Positions 47,197 through 55,432 of a stretch of 64,000 bases of DNA are shown here, piece after piece. The stretch is from the NCBI GenBank assembly GCA_030448265.1, contig JAUJNG010000015.1:62001-126000 (forward strand). The letters are read 5' to 3'. Made by a program: the position numbers and the translations under genes. The notes under the pieces are model-generated. The model ran no database searches. It had not been told where the DNA came from and worked only from the letters and a program-made list of their open reading frames with translations. Numbering within the stretch: the stretch's first letter is position 1; every line of letters starts with the position of its first letter. This stretch comes from Abditibacterium sp. Lineage in GTDB: Bacteria > Armatimonadota > Abditibacteriia > Abditibacteriales > Abditibacteriaceae.

Positions 47197-48690
47197 TCAA
47201 TCGGCAGGGGCGAGGCCCAGGCGCTCGAACTGTTCGAGCGGCGCTTCGCACTCGCGCATCAGGCGCGCGATGTGTTCGAGCATGATTTTTTCAATCGCCG
47301 CGTCGCAGAGCGGGTTTTGCTGCTGCGGGTCGATTCGGGTGTCGTAAAGCGCGGTCTGCTGGGTTTCCGGCCAATACCAGGCGGCTTTTGCGCTGCCACT
47401 CGCGTTGGGCAAAGGCATCGCGCTGTCGATTTTCATCAACTGGCAGCCTTTGGTGAACCCAAACGGTGGGGCGATTTCGATGCTTTGCAGTTCGTGAACG
47501 CCGAACATATGCCGCATATGCGTGGGCATGAGCGTGTAGTGATATTGCCTGACACCGGCGTTCTGGGTGGGCCGCATATAAACGTGGCGGCCATCGGTGA
47601 CATTGATTGGCCCGCCGTAGATGCCGAAAATCGCCGCCTCGCGCACCGGCGCATCGCGCGCTATCGTGTCGCGCAGGTTGTGGCCCAGCATATCGGAAGT
47701 GGGCTGGAGGCCGAAAAAATCGAGCAAAGTCGGCCCGATGTCGAGCGAAGGCTGCACCAGACTTTGGCGCCGCTCGTTCCGAACGCCGCAGCGCGGATCC
47801 CACACGAAAAATGGGGTGTGGGCGATTTCCTCGAACATCGGCATCCGCATTTTGGCCCAGAATTCGTGTTCGCCGAGCAGAAAACCGTGATCCGTCCCCA
47901 CGATGAGCATGGTGTCGCCCCACAGGTTTTTTTCGTCCATCGCATCGAGAACGCGGCCCAGATAGGCATCGCACATCGAAAGCAGCGCGGCGTATTCGAA
48001 GCGCAGATGTTCGACTTCTTCGCCCGATTGCGTCACGCGGTCGTAGGGCGGCCAGTCGAAATGGGGGCCGTAGTAGGCGTGGGGATAAAGGTCTTTGTAT
48101 TTCTGGGGTGCGAAAAACGGCTCGTGCGGGTCGAAGGTCTCGATTTGCAAAAACCAATTGTCTTCCTTCGCGTTGCGCTCGATGAATTCCAGTCCTGCCG
48201 CGAAAGTTTTGGCCTGCGGAAACTGCGATTCGTCTTGAATATGGGCGCGATTCACCCAGTCCTGGCGCCAGGCGTTGCCAAGGTGCGGCGGAATTGCGGG
48301 GTCTTTGACCTGGCCGATCCAGGCGTCGCCTTCCTGCCCACGCAGAAATTCGAAGCTGCTGTAGCGCGGGTGGTAGGTGCAGCCGCCGTCTTCCCAGTAG
48401 TGCTGGTGGTCGGTTGCCAGGTGGCTGTAGATGCCCGCTTTTTTGAGAATTTCCGGCACGGAATCATCGAAAGGTTCGAGCGGCCCCCAACTGCGGTGCA
48501 GAAAGTTGGGCCGCGAAGTGTGCAAATCGCGGCGCGCGGGCATACAGGGCATGGAGCAAACGTAGGATTTGTCGAAAGTGACAGTGCGTTGCGCCAGACG
48601 CGCAAAGTTGGGCGCGTGCGTCCACTCACAGCCGTAGGGCGGGAGCAGGTGCCGGTTGAGGCTGTCGAACATCACGAAAATGGCTTTCAT
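47197..48690 (-). CDS. Sulfatase (alkaline phosphatase superfamily)
   Basis: 497 residues, no signal peptide. The N-terminal metal site Asp is in IFVMFDSLNRHLLPP. The formylglycine motif C-x-P-x-R reads CMPARRDLHTS, close to the S1 consensus but with TS in place of TG. GTDHGFLLGEHEFWAK is the second metal site. The modified Cys would need a formylglycine-generating enzyme encoded elsewhere. It removes sulfate from sugars before or after glycosidic cleavage. First gene of an operon with GH42; divergent from the LacI gene, with the operator in between. Confidence 0.9.
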   Translation of the reverse strand: MKAIFVMFDSLNRHLLPPYGCEWTHAPNFARLAQRTVTFDKSYVCSMPCMPARRDLHTSRPNFLHRSWGPLEPFDDSVPEILKKAGIYSHLATDHQHYWEDGGCTYHPRYSSFEFLRGQEGDAWIGQVKDPAIPPHLGNAWRQDWVNRAHIQDESQFPQAKTFAAGLEFIERNAKEDNWFLQIETFDPHEPFFAPQKYKDLYPHAYYGPHFDWPPYDRVTQSGEEVEHLRFEYAALLSMCDAYLGRVLDAMDEKNLWGDTMLIVGTDHGFLLGEHEFWAKMRMPMFEEIAHTPFFVWDPRCGVRNERRQSLVQPSLDIGPTLLDFFGLQPTSDMLGHNLRDTIARDAPVREAAIFGIYGGPINVTDGRHVYMRPTQNAGVRQYHYTLMPTHMRHMFGVHELQSIEIAPPFGFTKGCQLMKIDSAMPLPNASGSAKAAWYWPETQQTALYDTRIDPQQQNPLCDAAIEKIMLEHIARLMRECEAPLEQFERLGLAPAD

Positions 48691-48788
48691 AAAATTTGGT
48701 GGGCGGGATAAAAAAGCGAGGGTGACGCTTTTCGCGGCACTTTTCGCAGAAATTTTTCGTTTCCTGTTTGAAATTCTAAGTTCAAGGG

Positions 48789-48820
48789 TATAATAAATCT
48801 ATCAGGTTTACCGTGTGCCT
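48789..48820 (+). promoter_or_regulatory. -10 box and LacI-type operator copy 2
   Basis: TATAAT at 48789-48794 within GGGTATAATA, the same decamer as at 42661, then, ten bases on, AGGTTTACCGTGTGCCT at 48804-48820. It lies between the divergent sulfatase and lacI starts, so the regulator probably controls both and itself. Confidence 0.72.
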
Positions 48821-48858
48821 AAATCCAGGGCGCGGGGCGAAAGGACGAGAAACCCAAC

Positions 48859-49869
48859 ATGAAAACCACGATTCGAGATGTCGCGCGCGAAGTGTCCCTG
48901 TCGCACACCACGGTTTCGCGGGTGCTCAACGGGCGCGAGGACATCGCTATTCCCGACATCACGCGGCGGCGCGTCGAGGAAGCGGCGCGGGCGCTGGGCT
49001 ATCGGGTCAATCCCGCCGCGCGGGCTTTGGCGACGGGACGAACTGGGGTGGTTTCGCTGTGGGCGAGCGGGGTTTATCGCGCGTTTTGGGCCGATGTCAT
49101 CGTGCAGGTCGAGGGTCAGGCGCGCCGCGCGGCCTACGAACTGATTATCAACGACCTGAGCGCGCGCGTCGGGCGGCCCGCCGACGATGATCCCAGCGTG
49201 TGGCCCATCGATGGCATTTTGGCTCTGGGCTGTCCGGCGGAAGTGGCCGCTTATCTCGCCTTGCCCGCGTCGCAGCGCCAGCCGTTGGTGAGCATGGGCG
49301 TCTATCACAACGAAAAAACCGATTTCGTGGGTTTGGAACTGGGCGGCGCCACGCGCCAGGCGTTGCGGCATTTGTTGAGTGTGGGCTGCCGTCGCATCGC
49401 CTATGTGGGGCCGTTGAACTTGAATGCCGATGACCCGCGCCGCGTGGCCTATGAGGAAGAAATGCGCGAGAGCGAAAAGGCGCCCCAAATGATGGGCGTG
49501 CCAGGAGGATCGCATCGCGGCACGCGCGCCGCCGCGCGCCGCCTCATCATCGACTACCACAAAACGCACGGCTTGCCCGACGGCCTGTTTTGCCACAACG
49601 ACGAGATCGCCATCGGCGCTTATCGCGGGTTGTGCGATCTGGGCGTGCGCGTGCCCGATGATGTCGCCATCGTGGGCTGTGATGGAATCGAGGACACCGA
49701 ATATCTCGAAACCCCGCTTTCAACCATCGCCCTGCCCCTCGAAGCGATGTGCGAACAAGCCTGGCGCCTGTTGTCGCGACGCTGGGCCAAACCGGAGGCG
49801 TCGGTCGAGGGCGTTCATCTGCCAGCTCAGTTTGTGCCGCGCGCCTCGTCGCTGCGCGCCCCAGCTTAA
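48859..49869 (+). CDS. LacI-family transcriptional regulator
   Basis: 336 residues. The N-terminal HTH and hinge ([39 protein letters not shown]) are canonical, followed by a periplasmic-binding-protein-like sensor domain with [60 protein letters not shown] and [14 protein letters not shown]. The effector is likely a sugar from the local polysaccharide pathway. Matching operators lie at 42670, 48804 and, partly, 49919, which defines a small regulon of GH29, epimerase, sulfatase-GH42, itself and perhaps the prepilin. Confidence 0.95.
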   Translation: MKTTIRDVAREVSLSHTTVSRVLNGREDIAIPDITRRRVEEAARALGYRVNPAARALATGRTGVVSLWASGVYRAFWADVIVQVEGQARRAAYELIINDLSARVGRPADDDPSVWPIDGILALGCPAEVAAYLALPASQRQPLVSMGVYHNEKTDFVGLELGGATRQALRHLLSVGCRRIAYVGPLNLNADDPRRVAYEEEMRESEKAPQMMGVPGGSHRGTRAAARRLIIDYHKTHGLPDGLFCHNDEIAIGAYRGLCDLGVRVPDDVAIVGCDGIEDTEYLETPLSTIALPLEAMCEQAWRLLSRRWAKPEASVEGVHLPAQFVPRASSLRAPA

Positions 49870-49918
49870 CTTCTGATGACTTCCACTTTTACTCCCCCAG
49901 TCGTTCGGGCACATTTTT

Positions 49919-49934
49919 AGGCACACGGTTGCCT
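49919..49934 (+). promoter_or_regulatory. LacI-type operator-like site 3, before the prepilin gene
   Basis: AGGCACACGGTTGCCT shares its first 11 bases with the reverse complement of the two identical operators and has a better dyad (AGGCA/TGCCT). It lies about 20 bases before the prepilin start. Confidence 0.5.
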
Positions 49935-49952
49935 CAATTTTTGGAGAATTTT

Positions 49953-50849
49953 ATGACACACTTCGTTTCGCGCTTACACACGCGCACCGCCAAGCCTCAG
50001 GGCTTCACGCTCATCGAGCTGTTGGTCGTTATAGCCATAATAGCTATTCTCGCGGCCATTCTTTTTCCCGTCTTTGGGCGCGCGAGAGAAAACGCGCGCC
50101 GCTCCAGCTGCCTGAGCAATATCAAGCAGATTTCACTGGGCATCCTTCAATACACCCAGGATTACGACGAGACGTTTCCCATGTTGAACGTGCAAAATGT
50201 AACTGGCACTGCCGGCCCTCCCTACAGCCGAGCGCGCGGCTGGGCCGACGCCATTTATCCTTACACCAAAAGTGTGCAGGTCTATCAATGCCCCAGCGAA
50301 ACGCAGCCTGGAACCGACAATGCCAATGCCGGCCTGGGTTCAGCGGCCCAGTTCACCGACTACGCTTATAACGCGCTCATTGGAAGTCCAGGCAACGGCG
50401 GCACTGTTTTCGGCGCTCCGGCAAAGAAGCTGTCGGCATTGTCGGCCCCAGTGCTGACTGTGATGGTCAACGACAGTGTTGGCGCCGGCGCTGGTAACAA
50501 CGCAGGTGTTGGCTGTGGCTTCAACGTGGCCTACACCAACGCGGCGCTGTGCGGCCCCAATGGCATGGGGACGCTTGCCGTTATACCTGACAAGCAAACC
50601 ACAAGCGCGACCGAATCCATTACCCAGGCACGACATCTCGAAGGACACAACTTCGGCTTTGCCGACGGCCACGCCAAGTGGTTCAAAGGTCAGACTGGCG
50701 CGGGCGCAATGACAAAAGTTGGCCCCACCGGCCCCAGTGCCAATACCTATGTGCTTCAAATCCGCAGCACGCGCGTCTGGACTGCCAAACACGGCACCAA
50801 GTTCGGCGATGCCACGTTCGCTATCAATGAAGAAGGCACGCAGCAGTAG
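49953..50849 (+). CDS. Type II/IV pseudopilin-like protein with an H-X9-DG type C-terminus
   Basis: 298 residues from ATG 49953 with a TTGGAGA ribosome-binding site. The prepilin peptidase site is [13 protein letters not shown] with the hydrophobic helix of a type IV pilin. [27 protein letters not shown] follows, and near the end [18 protein letters not shown], the H-x9-DG-like motif of the DUF1559 family. These proteins are multiplied in Planctomycetes, Lentisphaerae and Armatimonadota and often lie beside LacI-type regulators and glycan enzymes. Probably exported to the envelope for substrate capture or secretion; exact role unknown. Confidence 0.92.
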   Translation: MTHFVSRLHTRTAKPQGFTLIELLVVIAIIAILAAILFPVFGRARENARRSSCLSNIKQISLGILQYTQDYDETFPMLNVQNVTGTAGPPYSRARGWADAIYPYTKSVQVYQCPSETQPGTDNANAGLGSAAQFTDYAYNALIGSPGNGGTVFGAPAKKLSALSAPVLTVMVNDSVGAGAGNNAGVGCGFNVAYTNAALCGPNGMGTLAVIPDKQTTSATESITQARHLEGHNFGFADGHAKWFKGQTGAGAMTKVGPTGPSANTYVLQIRSTRVWTAKHGTKFGDATFAINEEGTQQ

Positions 50850-50897
50850 CGCAGCGCAAGCTTCGGCGCGAGGCATTCCGATTCAGGAAAGCTTCGC

Positions 50898-51207
50898 GTG
50901 ATGCCTTCGAACGAAGGCATCCTTGCAACAAGCAGTTTGCGCGCGCTTTTGGATGATCCCAAACTGCCTTTCCAAAATGCCGCCTACTCGCAGCTTCAGC
51001 GCGACAGGCTCAACGGAGCGCCGAAATTCATGGGCCGCAGTGTGCGAACCGCGCGCTACCGCTATACCGAGTGGGACGAGGGGCCGCGAGGGCGTCGAAC
51101 TCTACGATGATGCGAGCGCCCCGCTCGAAACCCGCAATCTGGCACTCGATCCAACTCATACGCCCGTCATCGCCGAAATGAAAGGGCGAATTACGCCAGA
51201 ATCGTAA
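50898..51207 (+). pseudogene. 3' relic of an iduronate-2-sulfatase-like gene, frameshifted
   Basis: One frame reads LRALLDDPKLPFQNAAYSQL and then MGRSVRTARYRYTEWDE. After about 51080 the next frame reads GVELYDDASAPLETRNLAL and the family C-terminus to a stop at 51207. This is the last ~100 residues of an S1 sulfatase of the iduronate-2-sulfatase group; the catalytic N-terminal 350 residues are gone and a frameshift is present. No product expected. Confidence 0.8.
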
Positions 51208-51240
51208 CTTCCATCGCGTCCAAGCGTTGGAGAAAAAACC

Positions 51241-53187
51241 ATGAAACCCTTCAAAACTGCTTCCCTGCTCGCTTTGGCCGTCGGCCTGGGGCCGCTTTTG
51301 GCCTCTGCTTCGGGCGCTCAGGCCCAAAACGCCGCGCCGCGCGACCCGATGCGCGCCGATGCGGCGGCGCAAATCGACGTGCCGGTTCAAACCGGCACCG
51401 CGCCCGTGCCGCCGTCCGACGCGCCGATGAGCGTGCCGCTCAAAACCACTAACTATCCCGTTCCCGAAGGCGCGATTTTCGTGGCGCCGAATGGAAAAGC
51501 AGCGAATGACGGCAAAACCCCCGACGCCCCCACAACGGTGCAGCGCGCGGTTGAAACTGCGCCGGTGGGCGCGACGATTGTGTTTCGCGGCGGCATTTAT
51601 CGCGGCGTGGACAACGTTCGCATCGCCAAAAAATTGACGTTGCAGGCTTACCCGAACGAAAAACCCTGGCTGTGGGGCAGCATCCCCGTCCAAGGTTTCA
51701 CGCGCGACGACAACGCGGCGCGCGTTCCGGTGTGGCGCCACGACGCCTGGCCGCATTCGTTTCCCTTCACCTGGGGCAGGGAGTATCTCGATCCGGCCTA
51801 TCCAATGGCGGGTCTGCTCGACATGGTGTGGGTGGGCGACAAATATCTGTCGCAGGTCGGCGCGCTCGATCAGATGGGGCCAGGGCAGTTTTTCGTCGAT
51901 GCCCAAAACAAACGACTTTATCTGGGCGACGACCCAACGGGAAAGACCGTGGAAGCGACGGCGCACCGGCGCGCGTTCACGCTGCAAACCGTCGATAAAA
52001 CCGCACTCGCCGCCGCCCCACCTCACATTCAGGCGCGCGCCGCGACTTTTGACACCAATAGCGACCCATCGGGCACGCAGATTCGCGGTCTGGGTTTCGC
52101 GCGCTACGCCGATTTCGCGGGCCAGATGAGCGCGCCTGGACTGGTCATTGAGGACTGCACTTTCGCCTGGAACGGGCAGCTTGGGCTTTCGCTGAGCATG
52201 CACGTCGATCAAATCAGGGGGGTGCCGCCGCGCGGCATGATCGTGCGCGGCAACACCTTTATGTGCAATGGGCGCACCGGTTTTCACGCCTCGCATATTT
52301 TCGGCGCGACGGTGGAAAACAACACCTTCGCCTACAACAACGTCGAGCGCTTTCGCGCCGCGTGGGATGCGGCGGGCCTCAAAATCGTTTACACGCCGAA
52401 TTTGATCCTGCGCCGCAACCTCGCCGAGCGCAATTACGCGACGGGCTTGTGGCTTGATATTTCAGTCGATAACGCTGTTGTCACGCACAATCTGGTGCGC
52501 CACAATCAGGGCATCGGCATCTTTTTCGAGATTTCGCGCGGCGCCATCATCGCTTACAACATCGCGCACGACAACGGCGCCGGCATTCAGATCTCCAACG
52601 CCAGTCGCGCGCGGGTGTGGAACAACACCCTGGTCAACAACAACACCGCGTTTTTCGTGCAGCAGTGGAAGCGCCTCAACACCGACCCCTGGACAATTGC
52701 GGGCATCAGGCCAGGCGCGCAATACCTCACGCGCGACAACGAATTCGTCAACAACCTCGTCGCCATCATCGGCAAAAAGGTGACGTGGCCCCTGGTGGTC
52801 ATTTCGGGCGACGGCGGGGGTTCGAGCGACAAAATGTCGCGCATGGAAGGCAACCGCTATTTCGTCGGCCCAGGCGCCGATGTTCCCGCTTTTGCGCGCT
52901 GGGCCGCCGAAGGCACGCCCGAAGGCCCCATTTTGACGCTCGCCGATTTTCAACGCGAAACCGGCCTCGACGTGGGCGCCATCGACCAAAGCCCCGCGAT
53001 TTTCGTTGACGCGGCCAACGGCGATTTTCGTCTCGCTGGCGGCACCCTCGCCGAAGAGGGCGCGGCGCTGCCGCTCGAACTGACGCAGGTCAGCAAAGCG
53101 GAGGATGCGCTGCCAACTCCTAATCCCGAATTGGCCGGAGCGCGCTGGTTTCCCGCTTCGGTGGGTGCTGGGATTGGCGCCAACTGA
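51241..53187 (+). CDS. Exported right-handed parallel beta-helix protein
   Basis: 648 residues with a signal peptide (cut near AQA, residue 28). After a Pro-rich linker, GAIFVAPNGKAANDGKTPDAPTTVQRAV is the entry motif (DUF1565-like) of pectate-lyase-type beta-helices. The body consists of coils rich in Asn/Val/Gly such as NNTFAYNN, HNLVRHNQGIGIFFE and YNIAHDNGAGIQI, typical of NosD/PbH1 repeats. Likely a polysaccharide lyase or glycosidase acting outside the cytoplasm; catalytic residues not identified. Upstream GGAGAAAA may be the ribosome-binding site. Confidence 0.82.
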   Translation: MKPFKTASLLALAVGLGPLLASASGAQAQNAAPRDPMRADAAAQIDVPVQTGTAPVPPSDAPMSVPLKTTNYPVPEGAIFVAPNGKAANDGKTPDAPTTVQRAVETAPVGATIVFRGGIYRGVDNVRIAKKLTLQAYPNEKPWLWGSIPVQGFTRDDNAARVPVWRHDAWPHSFPFTWGREYLDPAYPMAGLLDMVWVGDKYLSQVGALDQMGPGQFFVDAQNKRLYLGDDPTGKTVEATAHRRAFTLQTVDKTALAAAPPHIQARAATFDTNSDPSGTQIRGLGFARYADFAGQMSAPGLVIEDCTFAWNGQLGLSLSMHVDQIRGVPPRGMIVRGNTFMCNGRTGFHASHIFGATVENNTFAYNNVERFRAAWDAAGLKIVYTPNLILRRNLAERNYATGLWLDISVDNAVVTHNLVRHNQGIGIFFEISRGAIIAYNIAHDNGAGIQISNASRARVWNNTLVNNNTAFFVQQWKRLNTDPWTIAGIRPGAQYLTRDNEFVNNLVAIIGKKVTWPLVVISGDGGGSSDKMSRMEGNRYFVGPGADVPAFARWAAEGTPEGPILTLADFQRETGLDVGAIDQSPAIFVDAANGDFRLAGGTLAEEGAALPLELTQVSKAEDALPTPNPELAGARWFPASVGAGIGAN

Positions 53188-53266
53188 ATCTGGGGAGGCG
53201 GGTTGAACCCCTGCCTAACCCTGCAACCCGCCACTCAACCCTGCATCGACCATTCCCTGAAACCCG

Positions 53267-55432
53267 ATGAACCGTTTTTTACCCCAAATCAGTCTCCTCT
53301 TCGCGCTTCAGGCCGTTTTTTGCCCCATCGTGAACGCTCAGCAACAAACGAGTTTTTATGTCGCGCCCAACGGCAGCGACGCCAACGCGGGCAGCCAAAC
53401 CGCGCCGTTCGCTACGGCTCAACGCGCCCGCGACGCAATTCGCGCCCTGAAACAGCGCGGCTTGCAACGGCCCGTCACAGTTTTTTTGCGCGGCGGCACC
53501 TACTCACTGGCCGAGCCGCTTGTTTTCACGCCGCAGGATTCCGGCACCCCGTCGGCGCCCGTCACCTACGCCGCGTCTGCGGGCGAGACGCCCATTTTGA
53601 GCGGCGGAACGCGCCTTTCGGGTTGGAAACGGAGTGGCAAGCTGTGGACGACGACCGTGCCAGGCGTGCGCGAGGGCACGAGGCCGGTTTTCACGCAGCT
53701 ATGGGCCGGTGGCGAGCGGCGTTTTCGCGCCCGCACGCCCAACCGCGTCGAAAATTCCGATGTGAGCTTTTTTCGCGTCGCCGACCCGCTTTATTCCGGC
53801 CCGCAACAACTTCCTGAACCGATCAAAAAGTTTCAATACGCGGCGGGCGACATCGATCCCAACTGGGATTCGCGCGGCGCCGAAGTGGTGTTTTTGCAGT
53901 TCTGGCAGGATTCCCACGCGCCGGTGAAGGGCATCGATGGCGCAACACGCACGATTGCGCTGGAAAAGGGCACCCGCTTCAAAACCGGCGGGCCTGGCGA
54001 GGCGGGCGCGCGCTATTTCGTGGAGAATTTCCGCGCCGCCCTCGATGCGCCTGGCGAATGGTATCTCGACGCGCAGAGCGGCGAATTGAGTTATTTTCCC
54101 CTGCCAGGCGAAACGCCCGAAAACACTGTTCTCATCGCACCGCGTTTGCAAACGACGGTGCGTTTCGATGGCGAACCGCAAGCCGGTCGGCCCGTTAGCC
54201 ATCTGAGTTTTCGCGGCGTGCAATTTTCCCACTCCGATTTCCAAATTCCGGCGGAGTGGAGCGACCCCAAACAGGCCGCGCAGCGCGTTCCGGCGATGGT
54301 TTCGGGACGCGGCGTGCAAAACGTCGCTTTTGAGAACTGCGTGTTTCGCAACTTCGGCGCTTACGGTTTGGAACTGCTGCAAGGCTCGACCGGCAACCGC
54401 ATTTCGCGCTGCCAGTTCATCGATGGCGCGGCGGGTGGAATTCAACTCAACGGCGGCGAACTCGCGGCGCCCGTAGAGCTCCGCACCGGCAATAACGTCA
54501 TCGAAGACTGCGAAATCGCGGGCATCGGACAGATTTTTCCGTCCGCCGTCGGCATCTTTTCGCGCCATTCGTTTGGCAACCGCATCGCCCACAACTATCT
54601 GCACGATTTGCCTTATTCGGGCATTTCGGTGGGCCTCAGCTTCAACTATGTGCCCACGGTGAGCCGCGATAACGTGGTCGAGTGGAATCGCATTCACGAC
54701 GTGGTGCGCCTGCTCGATGATGGCGGCGCGATTTACACCCAGGGCCAGATGCCAGGAACCGTTATCCGCCACAATCTGATTCACGACGTGGGCCACCACA
54801 AACTCGGCATCGGCATTTATCTCGACGGCTCGACTTCCAATGTTTTGGTGGAAAACAATCTCGTCTATAACTGCACGAATTTTCCGTTTCACCAGTCGCG
54901 GGCCGGACGCGGCAAGCCCAAAAACAACCTGCTTCGCAACAACATTTTCGCGCTGGGGGGTGAAAGCATCGTCCGTCTCAGCGACACCGAAGAGAATTTT
55001 TCCGCTTTCCACCTCGAACGCAGCATTTTGCTGTCGGATGGCAGCCCGATTTACGGCAGCGGCCACAACAGCCGCGTGGCCAATCCGGCTTTTACCACCG
55101 ATTCGAATTTAATTTGGGACATCGGCGGCCCGCTCGTGATTGCCCGCGACAGCGAGCGTCCCTGGATGCAAAACCCGCAGGAACGTTTTGGGCAAACTTT
55201 GACGCTCGAAGCGTGGCGCGCCAAGGGACTGGACAGGGCTTCAGTTATCGCCGACCCGCTTTTCGCCGATCCAAAAAAGGGCGATTTCTCGCTGCGGGCC
55301 GGTTCTCCGGCGCTTATGTTGGGTTTCGTGCCCTTCGATTTGCGCGAAGCGGGAATTCGGCCTTCTGATGGAAAGTCGAACCCTGCAAGCCGCCACGCAA
55401 TTCTGCATCAACCACTTGCCCGAACCCGATGA
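53267..55432 (+). CDS. Exported parallel beta-helix glycosidase, GH141-like (paralogue 1)
   Basis: 721 residues with a signal peptide (ends near VNAQ). The pattern FYVAPNGSDANAGSQTAPFAT, VFLRGGTYSLAEPLVF and PILSGGTRLSGWKRSG, followed by beta-helix coils (IEDCEIAGIG, NRIAHNYLHDLPYSGISVG, NVLVENNLVYNC), is that of the GH141/GH120-like parallel beta-helix enzymes; GH141 members include an alpha-L-fucosidase and xylanases. Family membership is from memory and substrate is uncertain. It overlaps the next gene by ATGA, so the downstream paralogue and sulfatase are translationally coupled. Confidence 0.78.
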   Translation: MNRFLPQISLLFALQAVFCPIVNAQQQTSFYVAPNGSDANAGSQTAPFATAQRARDAIRALKQRGLQRPVTVFLRGGTYSLAEPLVFTPQDSGTPSAPVTYAASAGETPILSGGTRLSGWKRSGKLWTTTVPGVREGTRPVFTQLWAGGERRFRARTPNRVENSDVSFFRVADPLYSGPQQLPEPIKKFQYAAGDIDPNWDSRGAEVVFLQFWQDSHAPVKGIDGATRTIALEKGTRFKTGGPGEAGARYFVENFRAALDAPGEWYLDAQSGELSYFPLPGETPENTVLIAPRLQTTVRFDGEPQAGRPVSHLSFRGVQFSHSDFQIPAEWSDPKQAAQRVPAMVSGRGVQNVAFENCVFRNFGAYGLELLQGSTGNRISRCQFIDGAAGGIQLNGGELAAPVELRTGNNVIEDCEIAGIGQIFPSAVGIFSRHSFGNRIAHNYLHDLPYSGISVGLSFNYVPTVSRDNVVEWNRIHDVVRLLDDGGAIYTQGQMPGTVIRHNLIHDVGHHKLGIGIYLDGSTSNVLVENNLVYNCTNFPFHQSRAGRGKPKNNLLRNNIFALGGESIVRLSDTEENFSAFHLERSILLSDGSPIYGSGHNSRVANPAFTTDSNLIWDIGGPLVIARDSERPWMQNPQERFGQTLTLEAWRAKGLDRASVIADPLFADPKKGDFSLRAGSPALMLGFVPFDLREAGIRPSDGKSNPASRHAILHQPLARTR

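Noticed and set aside
47272..48711. 479-codon open frame on the + strand opposite the sulfatase
   Set aside because: It is a GC-rich antisense shadow of a gene with clear catalytic motifs; its translation has no family features. The same holds for the long frames at 7241-8404, 9548-10924, 15499-16578, 35094-37541, 45884-47347 and 53699-55066.
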